Below the pieces are notes generated by a model. The model was not told the origin of the DNA and did no database searches. It worked only from the letters and a program-made list of their open reading frames with translations. From the NCBI RefSeq assembly GCF_029223255.1, contig NZ_JARHUC010000004.1, forward strand, positions 310,001-374,000: a stretch of 64,000 nt of DNA, read 5' to 3'. Below are positions 26,445-34,226 of the stretch, piece after piece. The position numbers were made by a program, and so were the translations under genes. Every line of letters begins with the position of its first letter. The first letter of the stretch is position 1. The stretch comes from Albimonas marina (GTDB taxonomy: Bacteria > Pseudomonadota > Alphaproteobacteria > Rhodobacterales > Rhodobacteraceae).

Positions 26445-27866
26445 TCAGCCGCGCGTCCAGGTCGGCTCCGCCCCCCGACGGCCGGGCAGGGCGCGCTCGC
26501 CGGCATAGGTCCAGCCGGCGGGCGGGGCGCCCAGCGCGTCGATCACCGCGCCCGAGGCGCAGGCGGCGCAGCCCAGCGGGCGGGTCAGCGCCTCCATCCG
26601 GCTCGCCACGTTCACCGCGTCGCCGACGGTGGCGAGCTCCATGCGTCCCTCCGCGCCCACGTCGCCCACCACCACCGGCCCCAGGTGCACCCCGATCGAG
26701 AGCCGCACGGGGTCGAGCCCCGCCGCCCCCCGGCGGGCGTTCAGCGCCGCGATCCCCGCGAGGATCGCCTCGGCGCAGCCCAGCGCCCGGGCGGCGAGCT
26801 CCGCCGGGTCCGCCCGGTCGGGATCGTGGGGGGCGAGGCCGAAGCTCGCCATCGCCCCGTCGCCGATGAACTTGTCGAGCACGCCGCGCGCGCGGAACAC
26901 CTCCTGCGCCACCACCCCGTGGACCTCGCGCAGCAGGCCCGCCACCTCGGCCGGGTCCCGATCCTCGGCCCAGCCGGTGAAGCCCACGACGTCAGTGAAC
27001 AGGATCGCCGCCACCGCCCGGCGGTCGGACCCGAAGGGGGCGTCGGCCTCGGCCATGCGCTCGGCCATCTGGGCGGGGAGATAGCGCGCCAGGTTCGCGC
27101 CCCGCCGCTCCAGCGCCGCGCCGCGCCGGGCGGTGCGCCGCGACAGCCGCGCCGCCTGCGCCAGCATCCCCGAGACGACCATGAACACCACCGCCTCCTG
27201 GATCCACACGCCCGGATCGATGTGGAAGACCGAGAGCGACTCCTCCAGCGCCGCGACGTAGGCCGCCTGGTCCACGGGCTCCGCGCCCACGCCCGTCCCC
27301 GCCAGGCTCACGCCGGGCTGGGACAGCATCCACAGCCGCGCCAGCGCGCTGAACAGCGTCGCGCAGACCCCGCCCCACAGCACCAGCCCGGGCGAGAAGC
27401 TGAAGGCCAGCGCCGCCAGCATCACGAAGAAATACCCCGTGTTCCCGAAGTGCAGCATGGCCGAGGCGGGCAGGGGCGGGTCGTTGAACGGGTTGGGGAA
27501 ATAGAGGGTGAAGGCCATCAGCGCGAAGTTGAAGGCGACGATGGCGCCGTTGCGCCAGCTCGCCGGTCCCCAGCGCCGGGCGGCGTAGGCCTGCGACCAC
27601 ACCGAGCCCGCGAAGAGCGGCATCAGCGAGATGTGGTAGAGCCCCTCGGGCCAGCCCGCCACCAGCAGCACCAGCGGCGCCAGCACGACCAGCGCCACGG
27701 TCACCACGCGGGCGGTGACGAAGGCCCGCGCCGCGGCCTCCTGCGCCATGATGCGGTCGATGCGCGTCTCGGCCGTCCCCGCCGCAGGGAGCGTCGTCGC
27801 CAGGGCGGAGACGGGGGGCGCCTGCGCGTCGCGCGGCCCGTCGCCCGGTCCCTCGCTCCTCGCCAT
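26445..27866 (-). CDS. Membrane-bound class III adenylate cyclase
   Basis: The 473-residue protein has a hydrophobic N-terminal half with about six membrane segments (52-70, 78-95, 107-123, 140-160, 162-180, 220-238), followed by a class III nucleotidyl cyclase domain. The two metal-binding Asp are Asp292 in FTDVVGFT and Asp336 in KFIGDGAMASFG. Lys332 and the later VGDAVNVASRME segment, with transition-state Asn/Arg, fit an adenylate rather than guanylate cyclase. It therefore probably makes cAMP at the inner membrane in response to an unknown signal. The start at 27866 has a GGGAGGCGAG site; the frame is open much further upstream but the extra sequence is Arg/Gly-rich. Confidence 0.88.
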   Translation of the reverse strand: MARSEGPGDGPRDAQAPPVSALATTLPAAGTAETRIDRIMAQEAAARAFVTARVVTVALVVLAPLVLLVAGWPEGLYHISLMPLFAGSVWSQAYAARRWGPASWRNGAIVAFNFALMAFTLYFPNPFNDPPLPASAMLHFGNTGYFFVMLAALAFSFSPGLVLWGGVCATLFSALARLWMLSQPGVSLAGTGVGAEPVDQAAYVAALEESLSVFHIDPGVWIQEAVVFMVVSGMLAQAARLSRRTARRGAALERRGANLARYLPAQMAERMAEADAPFGSDRRAVAAILFTDVVGFTGWAEDRDPAEVAGLLREVHGVVAQEVFRARGVLDKFIGDGAMASFGLAPHDPDRADPAELAARALGCAEAILAGIAALNARRGAAGLDPVRLSIGVHLGPVVVGDVGAEGRMELATVGDAVNVASRMEALTRPLGCAACASGAVIDALGAPPAGWTYAGERALPGRRGAEPTWTRG

Positions 27867-28187
27867 GCTCGCCTCCCCCGGCCCGTCCGCGCGCCCGCGG
27901 CCCCGGGGGCCGTCCTCGTCGGGTCCGATATGACCGCGGGCCTCCCGCACGCGCAAGCGCGCTGGGCCGGGGCGCTTGCTCGCTCCGCAGGCTAGTCCGC
28001 GGCGCGCCGCCGCCGCGCGACGTCGCGTCCGCGGGCGGCGGCGCGGGATTGTTCTGCCGGCCGGCCGGCCTGTATCGTCCCCCCGACTCGCGCGCGCCGC
28101 GCCCGCGCCTGCGGGCGGCCGGGGCGCTTTCCCGTCAGCCTCCCGCCAAGCCCGGCCGACGAGCCGGGCCGCCACAAGGAAACGCCC
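27867..28187. other. Intergenic divergent region without a gene
   Basis: No coding-like frame is seen. TTGTTC at 28049 and TGTATC at 28071 (16-bp spacing) form a possible promoter for the enoyl-CoA hydratase gene, separated by three tandem CCGG units. A run of GCC/CGC triplets occupies 27990-28040. Confidence 0.3.
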
Positions 28188-28967
28188 ATGTCCGACTATG
28201 AAACCGTGCTCGCCTCGACCTCCGGCCCCGTGTCGGTGGTGTCGCTGAACCGGCCCGACGCGCTGAACGCCTTCGACGCGAACCTGCGCCGCGACCTCGC
28301 CGCCGCGCTGACCGCGGCCCATGCCGACCCCGAGACGCGGGTGATCGTGCTCTCGGCCGAGGGGCGCGCCTTCTGCGCCGGCGCCGACCTGAAGGCCGCC
28401 AAGCCCGGCCGCGACACCCAGGCGAGCCTGATGAACGAGTACAAGCCCGTGATGGACGCCATCACCAAGGGGCCCAAGCCCGTGGTCGTGGCCGCCCAGG
28501 GCGCCTGCGCGGGCATCGGCGCCTCGCTGGTCATGGCCGCCGACCTCGCGGTGATGGAGGAGGACGCCTACCTCTACCTCGCCTTCGCCGCGATCGGCCT
28601 GATCCCCGACGGCGGCGCCCACTGGATGCTGCTGCGCGCCATCGGCAAGAAGCGCGCCTACCAGATGATCGTCGAGGCCGGCCGCCTGACCGCGCCCGAG
28701 GCGCTGGAGGCCGGGCTCGCCAACAAGGTGGCCCCCAAGGGCGAGGGCGTCGCCACGGCGATGGAGTGGGCGGCGAAACTCGCCCAGGGCGCGCCGCGCA
28801 CCCTGCGCTACGCCAAGTCGGTGCTGGCGGCCGCCAACGACCACAGCTTCGACGACAGCTACGCCTACGAGGCGGCGCTGCAGGGCATCTGCTCGGGCAG
28901 CGAGGACAACGCCAACGCCGTGAAAGCCTTCCTCGCCAAGCAGAAGCCGGTTTTCACCGGCGCCTGA
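28188..28967 (+). CDS. Enoyl-CoA hydratase/isomerase family protein
   Basis: A crotonase-fold protein of 259 residues. VVSLNRPDALNAFDANLRRDL opens the fold, GRAFCAGADLKA provides the first half of the oxyanion hole, and GACAGIGASLVMAADLAVME the second. The usual catalytic Glu of GGxxGE-type hydratases is replaced by a Gly-Ala context (AGIGASL), and the later IGLIPDGGAHWMLLRAIGKKRA contains Asp instead of the second Glu. That pattern fits isomerases such as PaaG-like enzymes rather than standard hydratases. It is a single gene closed by a hairpin at 28980. Confidence 0.85.
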   Translation: MSDYETVLASTSGPVSVVSLNRPDALNAFDANLRRDLAAALTAAHADPETRVIVLSAEGRAFCAGADLKAAKPGRDTQASLMNEYKPVMDAITKGPKPVVVAAQGACAGIGASLVMAADLAVMEEDAYLYLAFAAIGLIPDGGAHWMLLRAIGKKRAYQMIVEAGRLTAPEALEAGLANKVAPKGEGVATAMEWAAKLAQGAPRTLRYAKSVLAAANDHSFDDSYAYEAALQGICSGSEDNANAVKAFLAKQKPVFTGA

Positions 28968-28979
28968 TCGGGGCATGAA

Positions 28980-29019
28980 GCGTCCCCCGGCCCGCCCGTC
29001 GCGGCGGACCGGGGGACGC
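28980..29019 (+). terminator. Hairpin after the enoyl-CoA hydratase gene
   Basis: An 11-bp perfect stem GCGTCCCCCGG/CCGGGGGACGC with an 18-nt loop begins 13 bp after the stop codon. It has no T tract. Confidence 0.6.
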
Positions 29020-29211
29020 GGTCCCGCGCGCCCGCCGGGTCGGAGCCGTCGCAGCCTCCGCCCCGGCGCGGCGCGGGCGCAGGGCCGCGCGACGACGCAC
29101 GACCCCGGCCCCGGTCGCTAACCGCCTGGGCCGGGCAGGGGACGCGCCGCGCCCATCGGGCCGGCCAGGGGACGGACAGGGCCCGCCGCGCGGGCAGGGG
29201 GAGAGCGGCGC

Positions 29212-30405
29212 ATGACGCGCAGGCTTCAAATCGTCGTGGTCGGCGCCGGGGTCGCCGGCCTCGCCTGCGCGGCCGCGCTGGGGCGCGCCGGGCATTTCGC
29301 CGTCGTGGTCGAGCAGGCCCCCGCGCTGGCCGAGGTCGGCGCCGGCCTCCAGCTCTCGCCCAACGCGGTGCGCGCGCTCGACTGGATGGGCGCGGGCGAG
29401 GCCGCGCGCGCCGCCGCCTCCCGCCCCGAGGCGACCGAGCTGCGACTGCACCGCTCGGGCCGGGTGGTCTACCGCATGGCGCTGGGCCGCACGGCCGAGA
29501 CGCGCTGGGGCGCGCCCTACCTGCACATGCACCGCGCCGACCTGCTGCGCGCGCTGGAGGGGGCGGCCCGCGCCTCGGGTGCCGAGATCCGCCTCGGCCA
29601 GCGGGTCGAGCGGGCGGGCGACGTGCGCGGCGGCGCGGCGGTCTACACCGACGCCGGCGTGATCGAGGGGGACCTGGTGCTGGGCGCCGACGGCGTCCGC
29701 TCGGTCCTGCGCGGCAACCTGCCGGGCGGGAGCAAGCCGCTCTTCGCCGGCCACGTCGCCTGGCGCGGCCTGGTCCCGGCAGAGCGGCTGCCCGCCGGCC
29801 TCCTCTCCCCCCGCACCACGGTCTGGATGGGCCCCCGCCGCCACCTGGTGACCTACCCGCTGCGCGAGGGGCGCCTGCTGAACTTCGTCGCCGTCGAGGA
29901 GCAGGAGAGCTGGACGGCCGAGGGCTGGTCCACCCCCGGCGACCCCGCCGCCCTGCGCGCCAGCTTCGCGGACTGGGGCGAGGAGGTGGACACCATGCTC
30001 GCCGCCGTGCCCGAGACCTTCCGCTGGGGCCTCTTCGGCCATCGCCCCCTGCGCCGCTGGTCGCAGGGGCGCGTGGCGCTGGTGGGCGACGCGGCCCACC
30101 CCACGCTGCCCTTCCTCGCCCAGGGCGCGGCGATGGCGCTGGAGGATGCGGTGGTGCTCGCCCGCGCCCTCTCGACCTTCGAGCCGACGGCCGGGCTCGA
30201 GGCCTGGGAGCGCGCCCGAAAACCCCGCGCCACGCGCCTGCAGAAGGCCGCGGCGCGCAACGGCCGGCGCTTCCACGCCCGCATCGCGCCCGAGCAATGG
30301 GTGAAGGCGCTGGCGCTGGGAACCTTCGCCCGCGCGGCGCCCGACCTCGCGCAGGGGCTGAACGACTGGGTCTATCGCTACGACCCGACCGCCGCGCCGA
30401 TCTGA
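29212..30405 (+). CDS. FAD-dependent aromatic-ring monooxygenase (salicylate-hydroxylase-like)
   Basis: The 397-residue protein is a class A flavoprotein monooxygenase. VVVGAGVAGLACAAALGRAG (8-27) is the FAD-binding loop, GAGLQLSPNAVRAL follows as in salicylate and 3-hydroxybenzoate hydroxylases, DLVLGADGVRSVLR is the DG motif, and GRVALVGDAAHPTLPFLAQGAAMALEDA carries the GD motif. Such enzymes add oxygen to an aromatic ring using NAD(P)H. No aromatic-degradation partner is next to it, so the substrate is unassigned. The start has a GGGGGAGAGC site. Confidence 0.88.
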   Translation: MTRRLQIVVVGAGVAGLACAAALGRAGHFAVVVEQAPALAEVGAGLQLSPNAVRALDWMGAGEAARAAASRPEATELRLHRSGRVVYRMALGRTAETRWGAPYLHMHRADLLRALEGAARASGAEIRLGQRVERAGDVRGGAAVYTDAGVIEGDLVLGADGVRSVLRGNLPGGSKPLFAGHVAWRGLVPAERLPAGLLSPRTTVWMGPRRHLVTYPLREGRLLNFVAVEEQESWTAEGWSTPGDPAALRASFADWGEEVDTMLAAVPETFRWGLFGHRPLRRWSQGRVALVGDAAHPTLPFLAQGAAMALEDAVVLARALSTFEPTAGLEAWERARKPRATRLQKAAARNGRRFHARIAPEQWVKALALGTFARAAPDLAQGLNDWVYRYDPTAAPI

Positions 30406-30509
30406 TCGCCGGGCCTTGCCTCTCCGCGCCGGTTCCCCCATGTCCCGCCGACCGGAATTCGTCTCCGAAGCGTGAGGCGAAGCCGGCTGTTCAGGCTCGC
30501 GGCCTACGC

Positions 30510-30522
30510 TATACTCGTATTC
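30510..30522 (+). promoter_or_regulatory. Probable -10 box of a leaderless transcript
   Basis: TATACT at 30510-30515 is a good sigma-70 -10 hexamer lying only 7 bp before the ATG at 30523, where transcription would begin. TGTTCA at 30488 (16-bp spacing) is a weak -35. There is no ribosome-binding site before this ATG. Confidence 0.5.
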
Positions 30523-31404
30523 ATGACGGCGCAGATCCATTCCATCTCCGACAGCTACCGCGTCGAGAGTCCCCGGGGCGGAGCGACCACGGCGGTGGTG
30601 TTTTCCTCGCCCCATTCCGGGCGGGCCTACCCCGAGGATCTGCTGCGCGCCTCCCGTCTCAGCGCCCATGACCTGCGCCGCTCCGAGGACGCCCATGTCG
30701 AGGCGCTGTTCGCCACGGTCCCCGATCACGGCTCGCCCCTGATCCACGCCCTGGCGCCGCGCGCCTACGTCGACCTCAACCGCGGACCGGAGGAGCTGGA
30801 CCCCGCCCTGATCCAGGGCGTGCGCCCCGCCGGGCTGAACCCGCGCCTCGCCGCAGGGCTGGGGGTGATCCCCCGGGTGGTGGCCGAGGGGGTGGCGATC
30901 TACACCGGCAAGCTTTCGCAGGCCGAGGCGCAGGACCGGCTTCGCCGCTGCTGGCGCCCCTACCATGCCGCCCTCCAGGACCTGTGCGAGGACGCGCGCG
31001 CCCGGCACGGCCACGCGATCCTGATCGACTGCCACTCGATGCCCTCCGACGCGCTGCGCGCCGCCCCCCGGGTGAAGGGCCGCCGGCCGGAGGTGATCCT
31101 GGGCGACCGCTTCGGCGTCTCCTGCGCGCCCTGGGCGACCGAGCAGGTCGAGGCCGCCTTCCGCGAGGCCGGCTTCGCGGTGGCGCGCAACTCCCCCTTC
31201 GCGGGCGGCTACATCACCCAGCGCTACGGCCGCCCCGGCCGCGGGGTGCACGCCATCCAGATCGAGATCGACCGCGCCCTCTACCTCGACGAGGCCCGCG
31301 TCGCCCCCGGCCCTGGATTCGAGGCGGTGCGCACCGCCCTGCGCCCGGTGGTGGCCGCGCTCTGCGCGCTCGAGCCGCCCTCGACCGCGCTCGCCGCCGA
31401 ATAA
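30523..31404 (+). CDS. N-formylglutamate amidohydrolase
   Basis: The 293-residue protein belongs to the N-formylglutamate amidohydrolase family, which releases formate and glutamate in histidine degradation. It has VVFSSPHSGRAYPEDLL near the N-terminus, YVDLNRGPEELDP (about 80-92), ILIDCHSMPSDALR (about 166-179), NSPFAGGYITQRYGRP and HAIQIEIDRALYLDE, in the family order. The start at 30523 is chosen over an in-frame GTG at 30472, whose extra 17 residues are hydrophobic and do not fit a cytosolic enzyme. The chosen ATG lies just after a TATACT box and appears leaderless. Other hut genes are not present here, so a role in formyl-amide salvage is also possible. Confidence 0.85.
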   Translation: MTAQIHSISDSYRVESPRGGATTAVVFSSPHSGRAYPEDLLRASRLSAHDLRRSEDAHVEALFATVPDHGSPLIHALAPRAYVDLNRGPEELDPALIQGVRPAGLNPRLAAGLGVIPRVVAEGVAIYTGKLSQAEAQDRLRRCWRPYHAALQDLCEDARARHGHAILIDCHSMPSDALRAAPRVKGRRPEVILGDRFGVSCAPWATEQVEAAFREAGFAVARNSPFAGGYITQRYGRPGRGVHAIQIEIDRALYLDEARVAPGPGFEAVRTALRPVVAALCALEPPSTALAAE

Positions 31405-31496
31405 GCCCCGCAGCCGCCGCCGAATCGCGTCGCCGGGCGGCCCGGTGATTCGCGTCGCGGCGATTGTTCTGCGGTGGAACAGTTGCGGAAATCGGT

Positions 31497-31535
31497 CGAT
31501 CAAGATCGCTTACGTAAGCGTCAACATCTTGATCG
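31497..31535. promoter_or_regulatory. Nested palindrome of 39 bp
   Basis: CGATCAAGAT (31497-31506) and ATCTTGATCG (31526-31535) are perfect 10-bp inverted arms. Between them sits the perfect 14-bp palindrome CGCTTACGTAAGCG (31507-31520) plus TCAAC. The structure lies just beyond the T tract of the putative sRNA terminator and 92 bp after the amidohydrolase stop. It may be an operator for a dimeric regulator or a cruciform/terminator. No known consensus is claimed. Confidence 0.6.
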
Positions 31536-31538
31536 CGC

Positions 31539-31567
31539 AAAAAAAAGGGCCGAGACGAACTCGGCCC
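31539..31567 (-). terminator. Intrinsic terminator with T8 tract
   Basis: On the minus strand GGGCCGAG-TTCGT-CTCGGCCC is followed directly by eight T residues. It is the most canonical terminator in the window. It ends transcription coming from the direction of dinB, whose stop is 234 bp away, or from the candidate sRNA promoter at 31624-31650. Confidence 0.85.
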
Positions 31568-31620
31568 AAGTCTAGGGAGGAAACGCCCAGAAGGGCGGTG
31601 ACGTCAGACGCCACGGATTT
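31539..31620 (-). ncRNA. Candidate trans-acting small RNA with anti-Shine-Dalgarno motif
   Basis: On the minus strand a promoter-like TTGAAA (31650-31645) and TATAGC (31629-31624) with a 15-bp spacer precede about 80 nt of transcript. This contains a CGCCC-TTCT-GGGCG hairpin (31584-31597), an unpaired TTTCCTCCCTAGA stretch (31571-31583) complementary to ribosome-binding sites, and an 8-bp GGGCCGAG/CTCGGCCC terminator stem with eight T. The layout (hairpin, exposed CCUCCC, strong terminator) resembles alphaproteobacterial regulatory sRNAs of the AbcR or CcsR type. No coding frame fits. Transcription is not proven; the element could alternatively be the end of a long dinB transcript. Confidence 0.55.
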
Positions 31621-31800
31621 CAAGCTATATGTGCGCTGCAGCAATTTCAACGATGACCTTTGGGAAAGCGTCATCCTGCCGCGCAACCCCCTGATAAGGC
31701 GGTTAAATTACTTGTACGAAAGATTAATTTCCGCGGCCCCGGCCCGCCGATGACAGCGCTGTCGCCGCATCTGCTAAGCCTCTGGTTTAGTTACGCTGCG

Positions 31801-33090
31801 TCACCGAAGCGAGCGCCCCTTCAGAATCGCCCCTTTCCCGAAGCGAGCCCGGATCGAATCCGCCGCTTTCTCAGCCGCGCTCCGCCGGCCTGCGTCGGGA
31901 TCGAGCAGGTCGCCGCTCCGCTCCGCCTCGGATTCGGGCGCCAGGTCCGAAATCCCCACCCCCAGCAGCCGGAACGGGGCCGATCCCATTTCGCGCTGCA
32001 GCATAGGTCGGGCGATCCGGTAGAGCCGGTCGGCCAGCTGCACCGGTTCGGGCGGGGTGGTGCGCCGGGTGATCAGGCGGAAGTCGGCGCGCTTGAGCTT
32101 CAGCGTCACCGTGCGCCCCGCCAGCCCCTTGGCCTTCGCGCGGCCCGCCGCCTTCTCGGCCATCCGCCACAGGTGCCCGTCCAGCAGGTCCACGTCCGAC
32201 ACGTCCGTCTCGAACGTCGTCTCGTTGGAGATCGACTTCAGCCCCGCGTCCGAGGCCACCCGCCGGTCGTCCTGCCCGCGCGCCAGCTTCAGCAGCCGCG
32301 CCCCCATCGCCCCGTGGCGCGCCGCGATCCGGTCGGGGTCCGCACGCAGGATGTCGCGCAGGGTGCGCAGCCCCTCCGCCTCCAACTTCGCGGCCGAGGC
32401 CTCGCCGATCCCCCAGATGATGCGGATCGGCTTGTCGATCAGGAAGGCCTCCGTCTCCGCCCGCCCGATGATCGAGAAGCCCCGCGGCTTGTCGAGATCC
32501 GAGGCGATCTTGGCCAGGAACTTGTTGTGGCTCAGCCCCACCGAGGCCGAGACGCCCACTTCCGTCTCGATGCGCCGGATCAGCCGGGCCATGGCCGCGG
32601 CCGGCGACATCCCGTGCAGGCGGTGGGTGCCGCCGAGGTCGAGGAAGGCCTCGTCCAGCGACAGCGGCTCGATCAGGGGGGTCAGCTCGTCCATCAGCGC
32701 CCGGATCTGGCGGCTGACCTCGGCGTAGTGCTCCATCCGCGGCTTCAGCACCACCGCCTCGGGGCACAGCTTCAGCGCCTTGAACATCGGCATGGCCGAG
32801 CGCACGCCCCGGGTGCGCGCGATGTAGCACGCAGTCGAGACCACGCCCCGCCGCCCGCCCCCGATGATCAGCGGCACGTCGCGCAGGCCTGGGTCGTCGC
32901 GCTTCTCGACGCTGGCGTAGAAGGCGTCGCAGTCCAGGTGCGCGATCGACAGCGCGTGCAGCTCCGGATGCGCCAGCGCCCGCGGGCTGCGGCAGAGCGG
33001 GCAGCGCGGCCGCGCGCCCGCCGCGACCTCGAAGGTCGCGCCGCAGTCGCGGCACAGCGCGGGCGTCGAAGTCGGAGCGGCGGCGGGCAT
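31801..33090 (-). CDS. dinB: DNA polymerase IV with N-terminal zinc ribbon
   Basis: The 429-residue Y-family translesion polymerase copies damaged templates. The catalytic Asp lie in HLDCDAFYASVE (53 and 55) and SLDEAFLDLGG; the helix-hairpin-helix region follows IIWGIGEASAAKLEAEG and the little-finger domain ends near residue 400. The N-terminus carries CRDCGATFE...RCPLC (Cys13, 16, 30, 33), a four-cysteine zinc ribbon absent from E. coli DinB but present in some Rhodobacterales proteins. There is no C-terminal beta-clamp QLxLF-type tail evident; the last residues are basic. It is read alone; no LexA box is obvious upstream. Confidence 0.93.
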   Translation of the reverse strand: MPAAAPTSTPALCRDCGATFEVAAGARPRCPLCRSPRALAHPELHALSIAHLDCDAFYASVEKRDDPGLRDVPLIIGGGRRGVVSTACYIARTRGVRSAMPMFKALKLCPEAVVLKPRMEHYAEVSRQIRALMDELTPLIEPLSLDEAFLDLGGTHRLHGMSPAAAMARLIRRIETEVGVSASVGLSHNKFLAKIASDLDKPRGFSIIGRAETEAFLIDKPIRIIWGIGEASAAKLEAEGLRTLRDILRADPDRIAARHGAMGARLLKLARGQDDRRVASDAGLKSISNETTFETDVSDVDLLDGHLWRMAEKAAGRAKAKGLAGRTVTLKLKRADFRLITRRTTPPEPVQLADRLYRIARPMLQREMGSAPFRLLGVGISDLAPESEAERSGDLLDPDAGRRSAAEKAADSIRARFGKGAILKGRSLR

Positions 33091-33186
33091 GGCACGCAGT
33101 CTAGCGCGGCGCCGGACGCGGCGCGCGCGAATTCGCGACGGAACCGGGGGCGCGGGAGGCGGGGCCGCGCGGGCCCCGCCGCGCGA

Positions 33187-33837
33187 TCAGCCGGTCAGCT
33201 CGGCGATCTTCTGCTTGGCGATCTCGGCGACGCCCTCGATGCGCAGGCGCGCCTTGTCCACGGCGTCGGACCAGGCGTCGAGATAGGGCGCGGCCTCGGG
33301 CGCCATGCCGGCGACCGCCTCCTTCTCCACGTAGGCGAAGGCCAGCAGGCCGCAGACGATCAGCGCCAGCACGAAGCCCGCCGCGTAGCCCGCGCCGCCG
33401 CCCGAGCCGCGCTCCTCCTCCGCCTCGGCCGCGCGCAGCTCCGCCGACAGGCGCTCGGCGTCGATGGCGGCGGGGCGGCGGGGGCGGGAGTCGGGGTCGC
33501 GCGTCTCGCCCGGGCGGGGCGCGCCGGGCCGCGCGGGCCGCGGCGCCTCCCCCGTGCGCAGGCGCGAGCCGGAGGCGGCCGGCTCGGGGGCGAAGGCGGG
33601 TTCGGGCGGCGGGGCGGGCGCCGGATCGGGCTCGGGCGCCGACAGGTCCGACAGGCTCCGCGCCGCCTCGGACATGCCGGGCAAGGTCGAGGCGCCGCTC
33701 TCCATCCCCTCCAGCTCCGGTCCGGGCTGGAACCACTGGTGATGGCAGGCGCTGCACTCCACCCGACGCCCCCCCACGCCGAGCGCGGAGTCGGGCGCCT
33801 CGTAGACGGCGGAGCAGTTCGGGCAGGTCACGCGCAT
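33187..33837 (-). CDS. MJ0042-type zinc-ribbon membrane protein
   Basis: The 216-residue protein opens with the MJ0042 zinc finger: CPNCSAVYEAPDSALGVGGR and CSACHHQWFQP (Cys5, Cys8, Cys29, Cys32). A roughly 100-residue Pro/Ala/Glu-rich linker follows, then one membrane segment (about 151-170, GFVLALIVCGLLAFAYVEKE) and a short periplasmic tail. Proteins of this form are common upstream of, and divergent from, ftsE in Rhodobacterales; their function is not established. The start at 33837 fits the finger; the longer frame upstream runs through the 24-bp repeats. Confidence 0.8.
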   Translation of the reverse strand: MRVTCPNCSAVYEAPDSALGVGGRRVECSACHHQWFQPGPELEGMESGASTLPGMSEAARSLSDLSAPEPDPAPAPPPEPAFAPEPAASGSRLRTGEAPRPARPGAPRPGETRDPDSRPRRPAAIDAERLSAELRAAEAEEERGSGGGAGYAAGFVLALIVCGLLAFAYVEKEAVAGMAPEAAPYLDAWSDAVDKARLRIEGVAEIAKQKIAELTG

Positions 33838-33955
33838 GGGTCGGCGTCTCCGTGACGGAGGCGGTCCCTGGGCCGGACCGCCGAAAGGGCCTGCCGAACG
33901 TCTTAGCGCGGGCGCCGCGGCCGGCCAAGCGTCGCGCGCGCCGCCCGACGCAGCG

Positions 33956-34147
33956 GCGCCCGTGCCGAGCCCCCGGGCGGCGTCCATCCGGAGCCATCGG
34001 GCCGCGCCCATCCCTATCCCCTGCGTTGCGCCCATCCAGATCTCCTGCTTGGCGCCCATCCCGACCTCCTGCGTCGCGCCCGTCCCGACCTCTTGCTTCG
34101 CGCCCGTCCCGGGCGACGCAGCGGCGCCCGTCCCGGGCGGGGGGCCG
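33956..34147. repeat. 24-bp tandem repeat (minisatellite), eight units
   Basis: Eight direct 24-bp units begin at 33956, 33980, 34004, 34028, 34052, 34076, 34100 and 34124, each starting GCGCCC or GCGTCC followed by ATCC/GTCC and a variable 3' half. Units 3-6 are the most alike. The array fills half of the 389-bp divergent region between the zinc-ribbon gene and ftsE; the rest contains no gene. As 24 is a multiple of three, all frames across it give octapeptide repeats, but none is coupled to a gene start. Confidence 0.9.
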
Positions 34148-34226
34148 CATTGCGCCGGACGGGCGCATTTGCGAATGTCTCGCGGCCTGCCCCGAGCGGG
34201 CGCGCGACCCGGAACGCGGAGACGGC

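Noticed and set aside
31445-31753. 102-codon frame on the plus strand across the sRNA region
   Set aside because: It crosses a terminator and nested palindrome, has no ribosome site and a mixed composition. The minus-strand sRNA explains the structure better.
33956-34147. CRISPR-like repeat array
   Set aside because: The units are contiguous without unique spacers and no cas genes are present; it is a tandem minisatellite.
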